Shown piece after piece: positions 40,895 to 51,440 of a DNA stretch of 64,000 nt; within the stretch, counting starts at the first letter, position 1, and each line of letters opens with the position of its first letter. Source of the DNA: an uncultured Clostridia bacterium (GTDB lineage: Bacteria; Bacillota; Clostridia; CAKSNL01; HGM11501); the NCBI GenBank assembly GCA_934476235.1, contig CAKSNL010000007.1, forward strand, positions 1 through 64,000. Direction: 5' to 3'. The position numbers and the translations under genes are program-made. The notes beneath the pieces are model-generated. The model searched no databases, had not been told where the DNA came from, and saw only the letters and a list, made by a program, of their open reading frames with translations.

Positions 40895-43800
40895 ATTTTG
40901 TGATCGTTACCGTCTGCGCCTTTTCGTTCCACTCTACCTTTGCGCCGAGCGCTTCCGCAACGAAGCGGACGGGCGTGTAGGTTCTCTCGTCGCGGATGAA
41001 CGCGGGAGAGTCAAGCGTAACTTCCCTGCCGTTTATGAACGCCTTGTCGGAGTCGATGTAGAGAAGTATCTCGGTCTTGCCGGAAACTATCTTTACCTCT
41101 CTCTTTTCCTCGTCCCAGCTTACCTTCGCGCCGAGGGACTCGGCAACGAAACGTGCCGGAAGCATCGTTCTGTCGCTTACGATGATGGGAGCGACGTCAT
41201 TTACCTTCTCATCGCCGAAGACCAAAGCCTCTTTTTCGCCGATGGTGAGGATTATTCTTGCATCCTCTTCCCAGCCTGCGTAAAGCGTTATGCTCTTTGT
41301 AACCTTACTGTCAAAGTCATACTCTGTCTTAAGAGACTTGTCAGAGTACCAGCCGGTGAATACGAAGCCATTCTTCTGAGGATCTGACGGCTTTTTAGCC
41401 TGTGAGTTCTTCTCAACCGTCTGAGCCTTTATCTCATTTGCTCCGTTTGTTTCAAACGCAACGGTGTAGGTCGTCGTTTTTCCGGAGGACGAGCCGCTGC
41501 CCGAGGAGGAAGAACCGCCGCCGGAGGACGAGCCGCCGCCCGCAGAAGAATTTTTCGGCGTTACGGTAAACTCGTTTCCTGTAAGGATGTAGTTATCGCC
41601 CGCGTCAACCTTGACATTGTACGCCGTTTTAAGTAAGAATTCGCCCTTAAGCGTGTACTCTCTGCTGTCGCTCGACGGTGAAACCGTGACGCTTACGGGT
41701 TCGCCGGACTTGGTAACCTCAAAGCCGGACTCTGTAAGCCCCGGAACCGATGCGGAGAACTTAACCGTGATATAGTCCTTCTTAGCCCTGCCGGGGGTTA
41801 CCTTGACCGCCTTTTTATTGACCGTAAGGTCCGCTCCCGCGCCGGATGTGTACACATATTCGATCGTGTAGTTATCTGCTATGAGACCTTCCATGGTCAC
41901 CGCGTCGGTATACGTTCCGGCGTTCGCCGTTTCGTCAGTACCTTCCGCGAACTTAAATACCGGTGTGCCGGTTATTGCCTTTTCACTGTCGCCCGCCTTG
42001 AAGCCCGTAATCTTGTATTCGGGCTCGGGGTTCTTGTCGCCGTAGGTGCGCTCAATGTCCGAAACCGTAACGGTGAGAAGCGCCTTCTTAACGGTGAGGA
42101 TACCGTCCTCCCCGATCGTGAAGTTATAGTTTTTATCGTCCTTTAAGGTGCAGCCCTCGTTTAAGGTAACCTTTATGGGATATTCGCCGGCGGGCGATTT
42201 TTCATTTGCCTCGCACGAAACGGTGAACATCTTTTTAAGAACGCTCTCGTAATTTGCCTCGTCGCCGACGAAAAGACCGGTCAATTCAAATTCGGGGTTC
42301 TCATCGCCGTAAACCTTTTCTTTGTCCTTTGCGCGGATTTCTGCCGCCGCCTTATTGATATAGAGAACGTCGGAGCCGGAGCCCTTGAAGCTCTCATCTG
42401 CTATCTCGTAGCGGACAAGGTAGCTTCCCGCGTCCTTCGCGGTCGTTACGGACGCGTCGTCCGTCGCCGTAACCGTTACCTTAACGTTCGCGCCGACAAC
42501 CGGGAGGAACGCCGGATCGTCAGACGTATAGGAAATCGCCTGCGGCTTTGCGTTGTAGGTTCTTACCAAATCGTCCGCCTTAAGCGTTACCGCCTTCTTA
42601 TCCGCCTTTAATGTGAATGCCGCCTTAAGTGAACTGTCATAGTTGGGATCCGCCATGGAAGCGGTGATGACTGCCGTTCCGCTCTTTTTAACGGTTACGA
42701 AGCCCGCCCCGTCAACCGATGCTATGGACTCATCGTCTATAGACCAGGTAACCTTGGGCTGCGCGTTGCCGTAGTACGCGCGGAGGGTGAACATGTCGCC
42801 AACCAGAACGTTTGTCATCGCGCCGGTGATGTAGAAGTTTCCGCCGGTCGCCGCGGTGACAGTGAGGATTCCGGAATTGTCGTAGATGAACTTATAGTTA
42901 TCCGCGCTTCCGCCGCGAACGGTGATCGGGTACTCGCCTGCCGGGCTTGCCGCCTTCGCAGAGCATAGAGCAACGGGCTCTGATAAGAGTACCGATTCGT
43001 CCTCGCCTGAAACGAATCCGTCATAAATCAGCTTAAATTCGGGGTTCGTCTCGCCGTATTCTCTTTCCGCGTTCTCTGCGCTTACCTTGAGCTCTTTTTT
43101 CTCGATCTCAAAGTCATAGCTTGCTTCGAACGTTTCGTAGTTTGTGCCGGTCCAGATTGCCGTTACTCTGTAACGGCCCGCCCCTTTAGGCTTTGAACCG
43201 TCGGACGTTGAATATCTTACGCCGACCGTCGTTCCGAAGGGTCCCTGATCGGTTACCGCGTCGGGAAGTACGGTTCCGTATACCGTGCCTTCCTGAGTTA
43301 CGCTAAGACCGGAAAGCAGAGCCTTCTTGACAGTGAACATTGCCGAAGCTTCGCCCTTGTAATTGCCCTTCGCGCGGACGGTTACCGTGTAGGTTCCCGC
43401 GTTTACGGGTATGTCGGACGCACCGTTATAGAATACGTCGTACTCCGCCTCATCGTCGCTCGGGGTGATAACGGGGGACTTTTCGTCTCCGTCAAACTCG
43501 GTCTCAAGCTCGGAGAGGATGAAGGAAACATTTTTCTCGGTCGGGATGAAGATGACCATTGTTTCCTCTTCGGAATAGTTATTGTCCGCCTTCTTGCGAA
43601 GCGTGATTGTGACTCTTTCGCCGACCGCGCCGTTTACACTGACGGTTACCGCCGTTTTGTCGCCGTTCTCGGGCTCAACCGTAACGTCGGGTGAGGAGGA
43701 CTCCCAGATAAGCTCGCCCTCTCCGCTTCCGCCGATTGCCTCAAGCACGAACCCGTCGCCGAACGCAACCGTGCCGGGAAGACCTAAAATGCTTAAGTTC

Positions 43801-46800
43801 TCCTGGTCGGATTCAAGGATTGTCATTTCGGTGTCGGTGTAGTCCGTCACGTAGTTTGAATCGGTCAATTCTATGCCGACGAAATAGATTCCCGCGTCTT
43901 TGGGTGTTGCGCCAAGGTCGCTGTAGTCAGCGTTTTTATAAACCACGTTAAAGTCGGTAAATACCGCGCCCGTCTCGTCAAACGCGGAAGCGGTGACGGG
44001 CTTTTCATCCCCGTCATATCCGAAGGTGAGCGCTCCGAGCGTGAAGGTTACGTTTAAGGGCGAAATGCTTGCCTCCGCCGTCGCCTCCATCGCGTCGGGT
44101 GACTCAAATTCGTAGTTTTCCGCCTTCTGACCGGTGAGCTCGGCTGCAATAAACGTAACCGTCTTATTCTCGCCGGCATCGGGCGTGTCAAACCTTGCCT
44201 CGCCCGAAACGCGTACTAAAGATAAGTCCATCGGGAGAACGCCGGTTATTTCGTCAACCGAAACTACCGCGTCGTCCGTCTTTGAATATTTCTTGTCCTG
44301 TGCCGTAATCTTAATGCCTGTGATTAACGCCTTTTTAATGTTGACCGTTGTCTGAACAGACTCGGTATCGAGCGCGTAAACCTCGCCCCAGTTATCTGAA
44401 AGCGTTACCTTTGCATAGACCGTCTTGTTATCTCCCGCGTCGGAATTTAACATTGATCCTGTTGCCGACGCCGTTACGGAGTCTGAAGAAAGTGTGCCGA
44501 TAAGCTGAACATCGCTGATTATAACTCCCGCCGTGCCGTCATAGGCTCTGTCCTCCGCCGTAACGACAGAAGAGATAACTTTCTTATTGGCGGTGAACGT
44601 TCTCTTGACCGACTTACTGTCAAAGCCCGTCTTGGCGCTTACCGCCTCGAGGGTGATTCTGCCGGTGCCCGTTACCTTAACGTGACCCGATAAGTCAACC
44701 TCCGCGTTTCCGGTGATAACATATGTTACGTCACCGTCGGAATCGGTCGAAACATCGAACTCATCGCCGTAGTAAACTGTCTCGGGAATTCCGTCGATAG
44801 TGAAGGAGGACTGGGACGCGTTCTTTATGATGAGCTTTGCCGTGTAGGGCTCCGTTTCATAGTTCACCTCGTCGTCAAGAACGACTTTTACATTGTATGT
44901 GCCGGGAGCGATAGGCTCTTTTGCGTTGCCGTTTTCGTCCTCATACAAAACGGTGAAGTCGGTAAATACCTTGCCGCCCGCGTTCGCCGAAATGTCAACA
45001 TACTCAGGGTCTCCCGAATATGTGCGGTTCGTGGTCTCTGCTGCGAATATCTTTACCTTAAGCTTGTTAATTTCGGCTATATAGGTTGCCATTCCTGCAG
45101 TGCCGGACTCAAATTCATAGTTTGCGCCCTTTGCGCCGGTGATCTCCTCCGCCGCGAAAATGACAGTCCTGATGCCGGCATTCACATTGTCAAACACCGC
45201 GGTTCCCGTAACGTTGACCGCTCCCTCGTCAATCGGGAGAACGCCGTAGACCTTAGTGACCTTCGCGTTGGCGTCCCTCGTTCCGTCGTACGCCTTGCCC
45301 GCTGCCGTGATCTCGATTCCGGTTATCTTTGCCTTTGCCACATTGACCGTCGTCTGAACCGACTCTGTGTCAAGCGTGTAGTAATCCGACCAGCTGCCGG
45401 AAAGTGAAACGTCCGCGTAAACTATCTTGTTTTCGCCCGCGTCGGAATTGAGCATTTTTCCCGTAACGTCCGCCGTCACGTCATCTCCTATGACCGTGCC
45501 GGTGAATACCGGTGTGCCGAAGGAAACGTCCGTCGTCCCGTCATAGGTCTTATCGACTGCGGATACCTTTACCGATATCTGCTTTTTATACGCGGTGAAG
45601 GACCTCCCGGCCGTCTTATCGGCAAAGCCCGCCTTGGAGCTTGTCGCCGTTACCGTCACCTTGCCGGGTGCGGTAATCTTAACGGTCGAGGTTGCCGGGT
45701 CAAAGTCCGCGCCGGTAACGGTGTAGGTAACCGTTCCGTCCGTGTCCGCGGTTAATTTGAACTCGTCGCCGTAGTAGGTTATCGCCGGGATTCCGTCAAT
45801 CGTGAACGAATCCTGGGACGCGTTTCTTATCTCAAGCTTTGCCGTGTAGGGCAAAAGCTCGTAGTTAACCTCATCGGAAAGTCTGATCAAAACATCATAA
45901 ACTCCCACGTTAACGGGGCTTACCTCGTTGCCCTCGGAGTCAGAATAGGTAACGGTGTAGTCTGTGAAGATTCTGCCGTCCGCCGTTGCCGAAATGTCCG
46001 CGCTCTCCGCGCTTCCCGAATATGTGCGGTATGTCACGTCGGGCGCGAAAACCCTTACCTTTAAGGTGTCGATGTCCGCAGCCGTGCTTCCCGTGATTTC
46101 TCCGCCTTCGAGCACATAGTTTGCCGATGCCGAGCCCGCGATTGACGTTATCTTGTAGTTAACCGTCTTGCCTTTTCCTGCGTTCGCGTCCGAGAACGCG
46201 CCCTCAGCCGTCGCCGTGATGCCGGAAACGTTCGCTGCCGCCGTTACAAATGCGTCAGCCGTGCCGTCATAGGTCTTGTTTTTCGCCGTCACGGTGAAGT
46301 TATCTGCCGTGAGCGTTCTGGGAACAACAGTGAGCGTGCCGGGCTCGTACGTGATGTCGTACTTGTCGGAGGTAAGACCGTAAGGCGTTATAGAGTAAGC
46401 GCCGACGTTCATTCCCGCTTTGTACGCCGTTTTAAAGTAAAGCGTGCCGGAGAAGTCGGAAAGCCCTAAAATTCCGCTCTCGCCGACTATTGTTAAATAG
46501 GTTCCCGTAAATTCTCCGCCGAATGATATCTGAGCGTCGCCAGCCTTAACGGTCGCCTTCTCTTTAACAACGGTAACGGTGTAGCTTGCGTAAACCGGGG
46601 TTGTGCCCGCCTTGGAGCTGACCGCTGTCACGGTCGCCGTGCCCGCTCCCGTTACAGTCGCCTCGCCGGTTACCGGGTCGATGTCAAGCACCGCGGTATT
46701 GCTGGATGAATACGTCACGTCGCTCGCGTTGGGGTTGGTTAAGGGATTTGTAAAAGGTGCGTCCGTCACCTTTTTGGTGATCGCGCCGGAGGCAAAGTAT

Positions 46801-49800
46801 ATGGGCTTTTGCGACTCGGTGCTTCCCGCCTTGATGTCCATAAATCCGATGTTGTCATACCTCGTGATATCGGGAATCTTGGGATTTGCCGAATCGTATG
46901 AATCGGAGTAGAAATACTCTTCGTTGATTTTGTAATTTTCTCCCGCCTTGTCGGTTAAGTGTATCTCGTATAAGTATCTTCCCGCCTCGACGCATCTTTT
47001 CGCCGGGGTGAGCGTGTCGTCATTCTCGTTCACGCGGTAGTAGCTTATCTTAACGCCGCCGCCTGTGAGGGTCGACATATAGCGTGTGCCGTCGGACACG
47101 ATTGTGATCTCGCGCGCCGCGCCGGCTGCATAGGTCTGCTCCTCACCCGTTACCGTGAAGGACACTGCCTTTCTTTTTATGCTCAGATATGCAATGTTTG
47201 AGTTCAATTCGCCCGCGCCGATTGCCTTGTAATTATCGTCGCCTTTAAAGGGAAGATATGCGGAAATGCTTGCAATTTTTTCATAATCGTCTTTTGTGAG
47301 GCGGACGGTGAATTCGCCGGTCTCGGGGTCATAGTCGGCAATTCTTCCCGTTGTGATATAGCGGTTGTCAACGTCTTGCTCTTTTTTGTACCCGACATTG
47401 TCGAAATTGTCTTCGGGATATTTTGCGTTCTCGCCGGCTTTTTTCATTTTGCCCGAAATGATGATTTCGTCCTCATAGTAGTAGAACTTTTCTCCGCTAT
47501 GTTCGTCGTCCTGAGCGCCGATGTACACGATTGAATTAAAGTCAACTCCCGTCTGCGCCTTTTCGATGGTGAAGTCGATCGGGATAATGGTTCCCTCGTA
47601 GTTTTTGCTTTCATTCGTGTAAACCATTAATGTATAGTCGCCGGCTTCGGTGGGTGCATCCGACCCCTGAATAAAACTGCCGCGGGTCTTATCATAATAA
47701 ACTATCTGCTGAATCTCGAAAAGGTCGTTGCCTGCCGAGTCCTTCTTGGGCGTTACCGTGAAGGCTTTTGCCTCGCCGTCGTAAGTGAGGTTTGCGGGCG
47801 TTGTTATGTTAAGTTCGTTCTCTCCCGGCTTGGTCTGCTTTATCGTCATATCGCCGATGTAGAGCCTTATTGCCGCGTAATAGTTATCGGTCTCAGCCGT
47901 GTTGATGTAAATGCCGTACGTTCCCGCGTCTACGGGAGCGTTCATAAAGTATTCTTCTCCCTCGGGCTTGAATATTATTGAATTTTCAACAATCGCGCCG
48001 GCGGCGGATTCTCTTTTTACAATACGCGGTACCTGTGCATTTCCGTTATAGGTGTAGGTTGGCTGGAAATAGTAAAAATTCGGGTTCGGCTGCGCCTTAT
48101 TTACCGTAACGGTGTTACTGAGCGTCTCATTAAAGTCTGAATAGTTTGAGTCTGCGTCTGTAGGCGTCACCTTAACCGTTACCGTGTATTCGCCTGCCGG
48201 AACCGGGTCGATGTTGTTGCCCAAAAAGTCAATATCGTAAGTACCGGGAAGCAAAATGTTATCTTTAGTGTAGGTCAGCATCTTACCCGGCTTTGCGAGC
48301 GTCACCTCAATGTCAGCATTGAAGGTTTCGCCGTAAACATTTCCGCCAAGCTCCAAATTGAGCTTAACATCGTCGCCATAGGTGAACTCCGGTGCAGTAA
48401 CCGAAGCGGTTATCGGGCGCTTGTTGACGGTGAGCTTTTGCTCAGCATTCTCCGCCGCGTAAATGTCGTTTCCGGCATATTCAAAGATTATCCAGTGCTC
48501 GCCGGCAACGGGGTTGTCAAGCCGGTATATAAACGCTCCTGTGCCATCCTCCACATCGAACATAAGCTCATCTTCTGAGTATTTGGTCGTTTTGTCGCTC
48601 TTATAGTCGTACACTTTAAGACCGTTTATAATATCCGAAATGTCATAAGGAGCTGAAACTCTGAATCTGACATACGATTCGCCGTAGGTTATCACATCAT
48701 CGTCATAAGGGGTGACGGTAATGACCGCGTCCCGCTTTTTGAGCGTTTTTTTGCTTTTGAAGGTATAAGGATTGTAATTATCCGTTCCCGAGAAAACAAG
48801 CTCCCATGTGAATTCCACACCCGGCAAAAGGTGCTGTGCAATTGAGCTTACGGATATTTTGACGTTTCCTTTATTATCGGGGGTGACAGGATCGCCCACA
48901 GGCACGCCGTTTATCTTAAGCTGAACGGTTCCCTCCGAAATGGGGTCGCATTCCCAGTTGCCTGCAACGGTCTTTCCCTTGGGACCCTCAATCACTGCGC
49001 AAAAGCTGATCGTATCCCCGTATTTGTAGCCTTCGGTCCCATACTCATTTCTGAAAATGTCGTTTTTTTCAATCGTGAAGGTGCCTATCTTAACGTTTTG
49101 TGCCGCCTCGAAGTTATCGTCACCATTAAAAGAAATCAATACATTGTACGTTCCGGCGTTAACGGGAAGACCTGTAACCGCCGTTCCCGCTTCGGTTTCG
49201 TAGGAAATTGTGAAAGCCGCCGGAGGAGTAACGATAGCGTCGGTTCTCACTGTCACCGTCGGATACTCATAGAGTGTGTGGTCGGTCATGTACTTCTGCC
49301 CCGTCGGAGCGTCAAATGTGAAGTAGTTTGACGCATTGTCCTCTGTAAGTTCGGTCTTTCCGATCTCGTATGTGCCGGTCGCCCAGTTTTTATATACGTT
49401 ATGGCATCCGACTTTAAGCGTTCCGTCACTCGCCTCGACTCCGCTTTTGATCTTAATGCGAAGGAATATCTCATCGCCCTCGTAAAACGTGAATAACTCA
49501 TCGCCCTCGGGAGACGTTCCGTTCGGTTTTGTACCTTTGGCATACCATGAGTATGTAGCATTATCTCCGTTATGGCTTCCTGTTCCGTACAGTCTTTTAC
49601 CTGATCTCGTTTCGGATGCACTAAGGTCTGTTACCTGCTCCTTGGAAAGGCAGGTTCTCCACTTTACAAAGCTCTCACTGTCGGATAGATACCATGTGTC
49701 CTCCGTCGTCGTGGGGAGCATAATGGAGTCGCCGTCATAGTAAGGCTCTATCTTTTCCTTTTTGTCTTTAGCGTAAAGCTTGACGATGCTGCCGTCCGTC

Positions 49801-51137
49801 GGAAGGTATATCCTTTGAGTATTGTTCGGCGCATAAACCATTCCGTCCTCGCCGATGAAAGTATCGGAATAATAAAAATCGTTTAACGACCTGGAAAGGT
49901 ATATATTGTCATATCCGCTGCCCGGAACGTTGAATATCGGGAACATGTCCAAAACTTCTTCCGTTCCGTTATTGTCATAAACTATCTGCATAAGAGCGTA
50001 GCCTGTGTAGTTGGAGGCTTTAAGTCCGTTCATTTCATTTTCCGGGTTGCAGGCGGAATTAAAATCGCTCTGACTAAATGCCTGCCCGTAAACGTCAACC
50101 AGGTCTGTAATGCTCATATTTGAGGCGCAGGTGCCCTTGGGGTTCTTTATCGTGTCAGCCTGACCGCGCGAGCCATTGAAGGCATAGTCATAGTAGCAGT
50201 CCTCAACTTCGGAGTCGCTTGAGGTGAAGCCGACAACAAGGCCGCATCTTGATTTGGAATTGATGAATGCGAGACTATTCGTGATCGTTCCCTCGGTCCA
50301 CACGTTATAGACCTTGCCGTACTTGTTATAGCCGACGCCGGGAGCGGTGAACTCAAGGTAGTTGCCGTACACGCCTTTACCGTCAATGCTCATGTTGACA
50401 ATTGCACGGCATGCGGCAACGGTTCCGTACTTCGCCGACTCGGGCTGGTCGCTGCTGTAGGCAAGAGCGCCGTTAACGCCGACAAGTCCGCCGACATTCC
50501 ACATATCGCTCGAAATGCTCATATTTCCCGAAACGGTGCAGTTTGTCACCTTTCCGGTGTTCTCATAGCAAAGCATTCCGAATCCGTCAAGCTGCACGTA
50601 GTTACTTGAATTAACATAGTTGTACGAAAGGTCAACGTCCGCATTTTTGATAGTTACGGAGTCTATAAGTCCCTCGTTAGTGCGTGACAGAATTCCGCCG
50701 TAAAATGCCGGTCTTCCGCTTACTCCGTCGCCGAAGCTGTGCGAAAACTTGGGCGATTCAAGCGTTAAGTTATATACCGCGGCGCCCTTTTCGATCCTGC
50801 TAAAGAGCGAGCCCGCAATTTTCGACGCATGAGCCGACCCGACTTTTTCAACGGTTACAAAAGCGTTGATTCCGGAAATTTTCTTTCCGTCGCCGTTGAA
50901 ATAGCCCGAAAAGCTGTAGATCGTCTCAAAGCCCGAGTCTACCGTAATGTCGTTTGAAAGCTTGTAAAACTTCCCGGCAGAATCGGTCCCCATCGCCATA
51001 AGGTCATCCTGTGTGGCGATGATGTAAGGATCTGCCGCGGTTCCCGAGCCCGCCCAGTCGGCGGCGTACGCCGTCGTGACCGGGAAAAGCGCGATGAGCA
51101 TGACAAGTGCCATCATGGTGCAAAAAATTCTTTTCAT
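40893..51137 (-). CDS. Giant exported surface protein with MBG/YDG-type repeats, Flg_new repeat and C-terminal stalk domain
   Basis: 3,414 residues. ATG 51137 is chosen: AAGGAGG upstream and a signal peptide (KRIFCTMMALVMLIALFPVTTAYA) follow. A 49-codon upstream extension reads repeat DNA. Residues about 26-400 are a GLUG-type beta-helix (YNLTLESPKF, VGGLVGVNG). About 670-3190 are many beta-sandwich modules with KxYDGT, TYGDxNPEF, AGEYPI and NYEFES motifs, as in MBG and YDG domains. A Gly/Ser linker at about 3192-3219, a Listeria-Bacteroides repeat (FVFTGWYSDKSLKTEYDFDSK) and two stalk units (DRTMLPARFVAESLGAKVSW, RTYTPVRFVAEALGAKVEW) follow. No LPxTG or SLH motif is seen, so the stalk part may hold it at the wall. 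Adhesion is the likely role. Confidence 0.88.
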   Translation of the reverse strand: MKRIFCTMMALVMLIALFPVTTAYAADWAGSGTAADPYIIATQDDLMAMGTDSAGKFYKLSNDITVDSGFETIYSFSGYFNGDGKKISGINAFVTVEKVGSAHASKIAGSLFSRIEKGAAVYNLTLESPKFSHSFGDGVSGRPAFYGGILSRTNEGLIDSVTIKNADVDLSYNYVNSSNYVQLDGFGMLCYENTGKVTNCTVSGNMSISSDMWNVGGLVGVNGALAYSSDQPESAKYGTVAACRAIVNMSIDGKGVYGNYLEFTAPGVGYNKYGKVYNVWTEGTITNSLAFINSKSRCGLVVGFTSSDSEVEDCYYDYAFNGSRGQADTIKNPKGTCASNMSITDLVDVYGQAFSQSDFNSACNPENEMNGLKASNYTGYALMQIVYDNNGTEEVLDMFPIFNVPGSGYDNIYLSRSLNDFYYSDTFIGEDGMVYAPNNTQRIYLPTDGSIVKLYAKDKKEKIEPYYDGDSIMLPTTTEDTWYLSDSESFVKWRTCLSKEQVTDLSASETRSGKRLYGTGSHNGDNATYSWYAKGTKPNGTSPEGDELFTFYEGDEIFLRIKIKSGVEASDGTLKVGCHNVYKNWATGTYEIGKTELTEDNASNYFTFDAPTGQKYMTDHTLYEYPTVTVRTDAIVTPPAAFTISYETEAGTAVTGLPVNAGTYNVLISFNGDDNFEAAQNVKIGTFTIEKNDIFRNEYGTEGYKYGDTISFCAVIEGPKGKTVAGNWECDPISEGTVQLKINGVPVGDPVTPDNKGNVKISVSSIAQHLLPGVEFTWELVFSGTDNYNPYTFKSKKTLKKRDAVITVTPYDDDVITYGESYVRFRVSAPYDISDIINGLKVYDYKSDKTTKYSEDELMFDVEDGTGAFIYRLDNPVAGEHWIIFEYAGNDIYAAENAEQKLTVNKRPITASVTAPEFTYGDDVKLNLELGGNVYGETFNADIEVTLAKPGKMLTYTKDNILLPGTYDIDFLGNNIDPVPAGEYTVTVKVTPTDADSNYSDFNETLSNTVTVNKAQPNPNFYYFQPTYTYNGNAQVPRIVKRESAAGAIVENSIIFKPEGEEYFMNAPVDAGTYGIYINTAETDNYYAAIRLYIGDMTIKQTKPGENELNITTPANLTYDGEAKAFTVTPKKDSAGNDLFEIQQIVYYDKTRGSFIQGSDAPTEAGDYTLMVYTNESKNYEGTIIPIDFTIEKAQTGVDFNSIVYIGAQDDEHSGEKFYYYEDEIIISGKMKKAGENAKYPEDNFDNVGYKKEQDVDNRYITTGRIADYDPETGEFTVRLTKDDYEKIASISAYLPFKGDDNYKAIGAGELNSNIAYLSIKRKAVSFTVTGEEQTYAAGAAREITIVSDGTRYMSTLTGGGVKISYYRVNENDDTLTPAKRCVEAGRYLYEIHLTDKAGENYKINEEYFYSDSYDSANPKIPDITRYDNIGFMDIKAGSTESQKPIYFASGAITKKVTDAPFTNPLTNPNASDVTYSSSNTAVLDIDPVTGEATVTGAGTATVTAVSSKAGTTPVYASYTVTVVKEKATVKAGDAQISFGGEFTGTYLTIVGESGILGLSDFSGTLYFKTAYKAGMNVGAYSITPYGLTSDKYDITYEPGTLTVVPRTLTADNFTVTAKNKTYDGTADAFVTAAANVSGITATAEGAFSDANAGKGKTVNYKITSIAGSASANYVLEGGEITGSTAADIDTLKVRVFAPDVTYRTYSGSAESADISATADGRIFTDYTVTYSDSEGNEVSPVNVGVYDVLIRLSDEVNYELLPYTAKLEIRNASQDSFTIDGIPAITYYGDEFKLTADTDGTVTYTVTGADFDPATSTVKITAPGKVTVTATSSKAGFADKTAGRSFTAYKKQISVKVSAVDKTYDGTTDVSFGTPVFTGTVIGDDVTADVTGKMLNSDAGENKIVYADVSLSGSWSDYYTLDTESVQTTVNVAKAKITGIEITAAGKAYDGTRDANAKVTKVYGVLPIDEGAVNVTGTAVFDNVNAGIRTVIFAAEEITGAKGANYEFESGTAGMATYIAEINKLKVKIFAAETTNRTYSGDPEYVDISANAGGKVFTDFTVLYEDENGNAKEPIAPGTYNVKVVLDDEVNYETEPYTAKLIIKNASQSSFTIDGIPETVYYGDEFDVSTDSDGDVTYVITGNAEVDLSGHVKVTGTGRITLEAVSAKTGFDSKSVKRTFTANKKVISSVVTAEDRAYDGTAGVIISDVQLIGTLSSDSVTASATGSMLNSDAGDNKTVYAKVTLSDNWGEVYALDTESVQTTVNIKKALITGIKITAQDKKYSKTDDAVVSVDEITGVLPMDLSLVRVSGEARFDTPDAGENKTVTFIAAELTGQKAENYEFESPDAMEATAEASISPLNVTFTLGALTFGYDGDEKPVTASAFDETGAVFTDFNVVYKNADYSDLGATPKDAGIYFVGIELTDSNYVTDYTDTEMTILESDQENLSILGLPGTVAFGDGFVLEAIGGSGEGELIWESSSPDVTVEPENGDKTAVTVSVNGAVGERVTITLRKKADNNYSEEETMVIFIPTEKNVSFILSELETEFDGDEKSPVITPSDDEAEYDVFYNGASDIPVNAGTYTVTVRAKGNYKGEASAMFTVKKALLSGLSVTQEGTVYGTVLPDAVTDQGPFGTTVGVRYSTSDGSKPKGAGRYRVTAIWTGTNYETFEASYDFEIEKKELKVSAENAEREYGETNPEFKLIYDGFVSGEDESVLLSEPVALCSAKAASPAGEYPITVRGGSADNYKFIYDNSGILTVTAATGGNFYITGAMTNVLVGDMFTLRAYYGNAQPKVTWSIDDESIASVDGAGFVTVKKSGTAVITASMADPNYDSSLKAAFTLKADKKAVTLKADDLVRTYNAKPQAISYTSDDPAFLPVVGANVKVTVTATDDASVTTAKDAGSYLVRYEIADESFKGSGSDVLYINKAAAEIRAKDKEKVYGDENPEFELTGLFVGDEANYESVLKKMFTVSCEANEKSPAGEYPIKVTLNEGCTLKDDKNYNFTIGEDGILTVKKALLTVTVSDIERTYGDKNPEPEYKITGFKAGDSEKAITGTPVFKFAEGTDETANAGTYTDAVTMEGLIADNYTIEYVYTSGAGADLTVNKKAVKVTPGRAKKDYITVKFSASVPGLTESGFEVTKSGEPVSVTVSPSSDSREYTLKGEFLLKTAYNVKVDAGDNYILTGNEFTVTPKNSSAGGGSSSGGGSSSSGSGSSSGKTTTYTVAFETNGANEIKAQTVEKNSQAKKPSDPQKNGFVFTGWYSDKSLKTEYDFDSKVTKSITLYAGWEEDARIILTIGEKEALVFGDEKVNDVAPIIVSDRTMLPARFVAESLGAKVSWDEEKREVKIVSGKTEILLYIDSDKAFINGREVTLDSPAFIRDERTYTPVRFVAEALGAKVEWNEKAQTVTITK
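43990..46320 (-). repeat. Internal tandem modules of about 333 codons in the giant gene
   Basis: The block with SFTIDGIPAITYYGDEF (near 45760-45815) recurs as SFTIDGIPETVYYGDEF (near 44755-44815), about 1,000 bp apart. Each is followed by KTYDGT/RAYDGT, MLNSDAGENK/MLNSDAGDNK, YTLDTESVQTTVN/YALDTESVQTTVN, ITGIEITA/ITGIKITA and NYEFES. Protein similarity is strong and the DNA is diverged, so this is an older duplication. Confidence 0.8.
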
Positions 51138-51214
51138 AACTTCCTCCTTGTTTTGCCTTGTGACTGTATTTGCTTTTTGTCCTTGCGATTGTAAAATGTT
51201 AAACGCGTGTTTTG

Positions 51215-51415
51215 GTTTGGTTCCAAGAGCTAAAGGCGCGGCATTTAATGCCCCTCTTGCTAAAGGCGTGGCGGAAAAAGACAACAGAGTCTTTTTCCGT
51301 AAGGATTCAAAAACCGTTTAAGGTTTTTGAATCGCCCTTAAAACCGCAAAGGCGGTTTTAAGCTGGGTCTTACTCGGAGGGATTTTTCGGCGCACCCACG
51401 CATTTCACGCACCCG
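51215..51415. repeat. Modular hairpin repeat, copy G (between regulator and giant gene)
   Basis: CCAAGAGCTAAAGGCGCGGC, CCCTCTTGCTAAAGGCGTGGC, a GGAAAAAGACAACAGAGTC hairpin, a variant loop module GATTCAAAAACCGTTTAAGGTTTTTGAATC (here GATTC replaces the GTGCG arm on both sides), TTAAAACCGCAAAGGCGG hairpin and GGAGGGATTTTTCGGCGCACCCACGC. No clear promoter is seen between it and the giant gene; only a TACAAT without a good -35 lies near 51180. Confidence 0.85.
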
Positions 51416-51440
51416 CCGTTTACCATTTTACGATCGCTTT

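Noticed and set aside
51138..51284. 49-codon N-terminal extension of the giant surface protein
   Set aside because: It translates repeat DNA, and the internal ATG has an ideal ribosome-binding site and starts a signal peptide.
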